From Azonexus sp. (GTDB lineage: Bacteria > Pseudomonadota > Gammaproteobacteria > Burkholderiales > Rhodocyclaceae), in assembly GCF_030824335.1 (NCBI RefSeq), contig NZ_JAVBXX010000005.1, forward strand, positions 1 to 64,000: 64,000 nucleotides of DNA, given 5' to 3'. The position numbers and the translations under genes are program-made. The notes beneath the pieces are model-generated. The model did not search any database, had not been told where the DNA came from, and saw only the letters and a list, made by a program, of their open reading frames with translations. Of this stretch, positions 63,646-64,000 are shown piece after piece (the first letter of the stretch is position 1; each line of letters begins with the position of its first letter).

Positions 63646-64000
63646 AGTCACGCCATAAGAAACTCGCCCTGATCGCTGGCGCCGTCGCACTGATCGGCAT
63701 CATCGCCGCCCTCGTGCTGAATGCCCTGAACAGCAACATCGCCCTTTACATATCGCCGACCGACGTCGTCGCCGGCAAGGCACCGCAGGACAAACTGTTC
63801 CGTATCGGCGGGCTGGTCAAGGAAGGCAGCATCCAGCGCCAGGCCGACGGCGTGACGATCCGCTTCATCATTACCGATTCGGAAACCGATGTCTTCGTCG
63901 ATTATGTCGGCATCCTGCCCGACCTGTTCATGGAAGGCAAAGGCGCCGTGGCCCAGGGCAAGCTGATGCCCGATGGCACGATCAAGGCCAGCGAAGTGCT
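63642..64000 (+). CDS. ccmE: Haem chaperone CcmE, 3' end outside window
   Basis: The first 119 residues are visible: short basic N-terminus, one membrane anchor ([19 protein letters not shown]), then the OB-fold beta barrel ([51 protein letters not shown]). The haem-binding His lies beyond this point, outside the window. ATG 63642 overlaps the ccmD stop. Confidence 0.95.
   Translation, partial: MKSRHKKLALIAGAVALIGIIAALVLNALNSNIALYISPTDVVAGKAPQDKLFRIGGLVKEGSIQRQADGVTIRFIITDSETDVFVDYVGILPDLFMEGKGAVAQGKLMPDGTIKASEV

Overview
The window looks like a chromosomal segment of a GC-rich betaproteobacterium, most likely Rhodocyclales (Dechloromonas/Azonexus-like). This is an inference from the mix of genes (accBC-prmA-DUF3426-PfkB kinase, mpl-SCO, maeB, nsrR-ccoG, hyp maturation genes, oxyR-ccpA, ccm cytochrome c maturation) and from protein style. 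No rRNA, tRNA, CRISPR array or intact insertion sequence was seen, and no gene-free stretch exceeds 300 bases. Region by region: (1) 1-13.5 kb is a surface-adhesin locus. A giant DUF4347/beta-helix/RTX protein runs off the left edge; next come two LuxR-type regulators without a luxI gene, a small ABM-domain protein, and a TolC/HlyD/ABC type I secretion system that probably exports the adhesin. Two near-identical lux-box-like inverted repeats lie upstream of the adhesin gene and of the first luxR gene. The secretion operon opens with a short protein that resembles the N-terminal half of a TnpB (IS605 OrfB) protein without its nuclease domain. (2) 13.6-30.6 kb is mostly housekeeping: apaH, an ornithine-lipid acyltransferase pair (olsB-olsA), an accB-accC-prmA operon with downstream genes, aroQ, mpl, a SCO protein, maeB, an NsrR-type regulator divergent from ccoG with an NsrR-like operator between them, an AAA ATPase and a SpeG-like acetyltransferase. 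(3) 31-55 kb carries the [NiFe]-hydrogenase maturation genes in two minus-strand blocks, hypF-hybE-hypC-hypD-hypE and hypA-hypB. They are split by about 17.5 kb of unrelated, mostly plus-strand DNA. No hydrogenase structural subunits are in the window. (4) The intervening 36.6-52.1 kb is the most unusual part: an apparently undescribed type of RiPP locus. It has two duplicated Nif11-type precursor peptides with short Cys-free cores, a fatty-acyl-AMP ligase/carrier/condensation-domain enzyme as the only visible tailoring enzyme, two peptidase-containing export systems (one a double-length fused ABC transporter, the other a normal HlyD + PCAT + ABC2 set), a 66-residue protein resembling only the membrane anchor of a HlyD adaptor, and a cyclic-nucleotide-binding-domain protein. 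The simplest hypothesis is a lipidated, leader-cleaved ribosomal peptide. (5) 52.1-54 kb holds a FlgP-like lipoprotein and a FlgT-like protein behind a good sigma-28 promoter match. (6) 55-64 kb holds a large GAF/PAS/GGDEF/EAL/CZB protein, oxyR divergent from a di-haem cytochrome c peroxidase with clear OxyR and FNR-type sites between them, and ccmABCDE running off the right edge.
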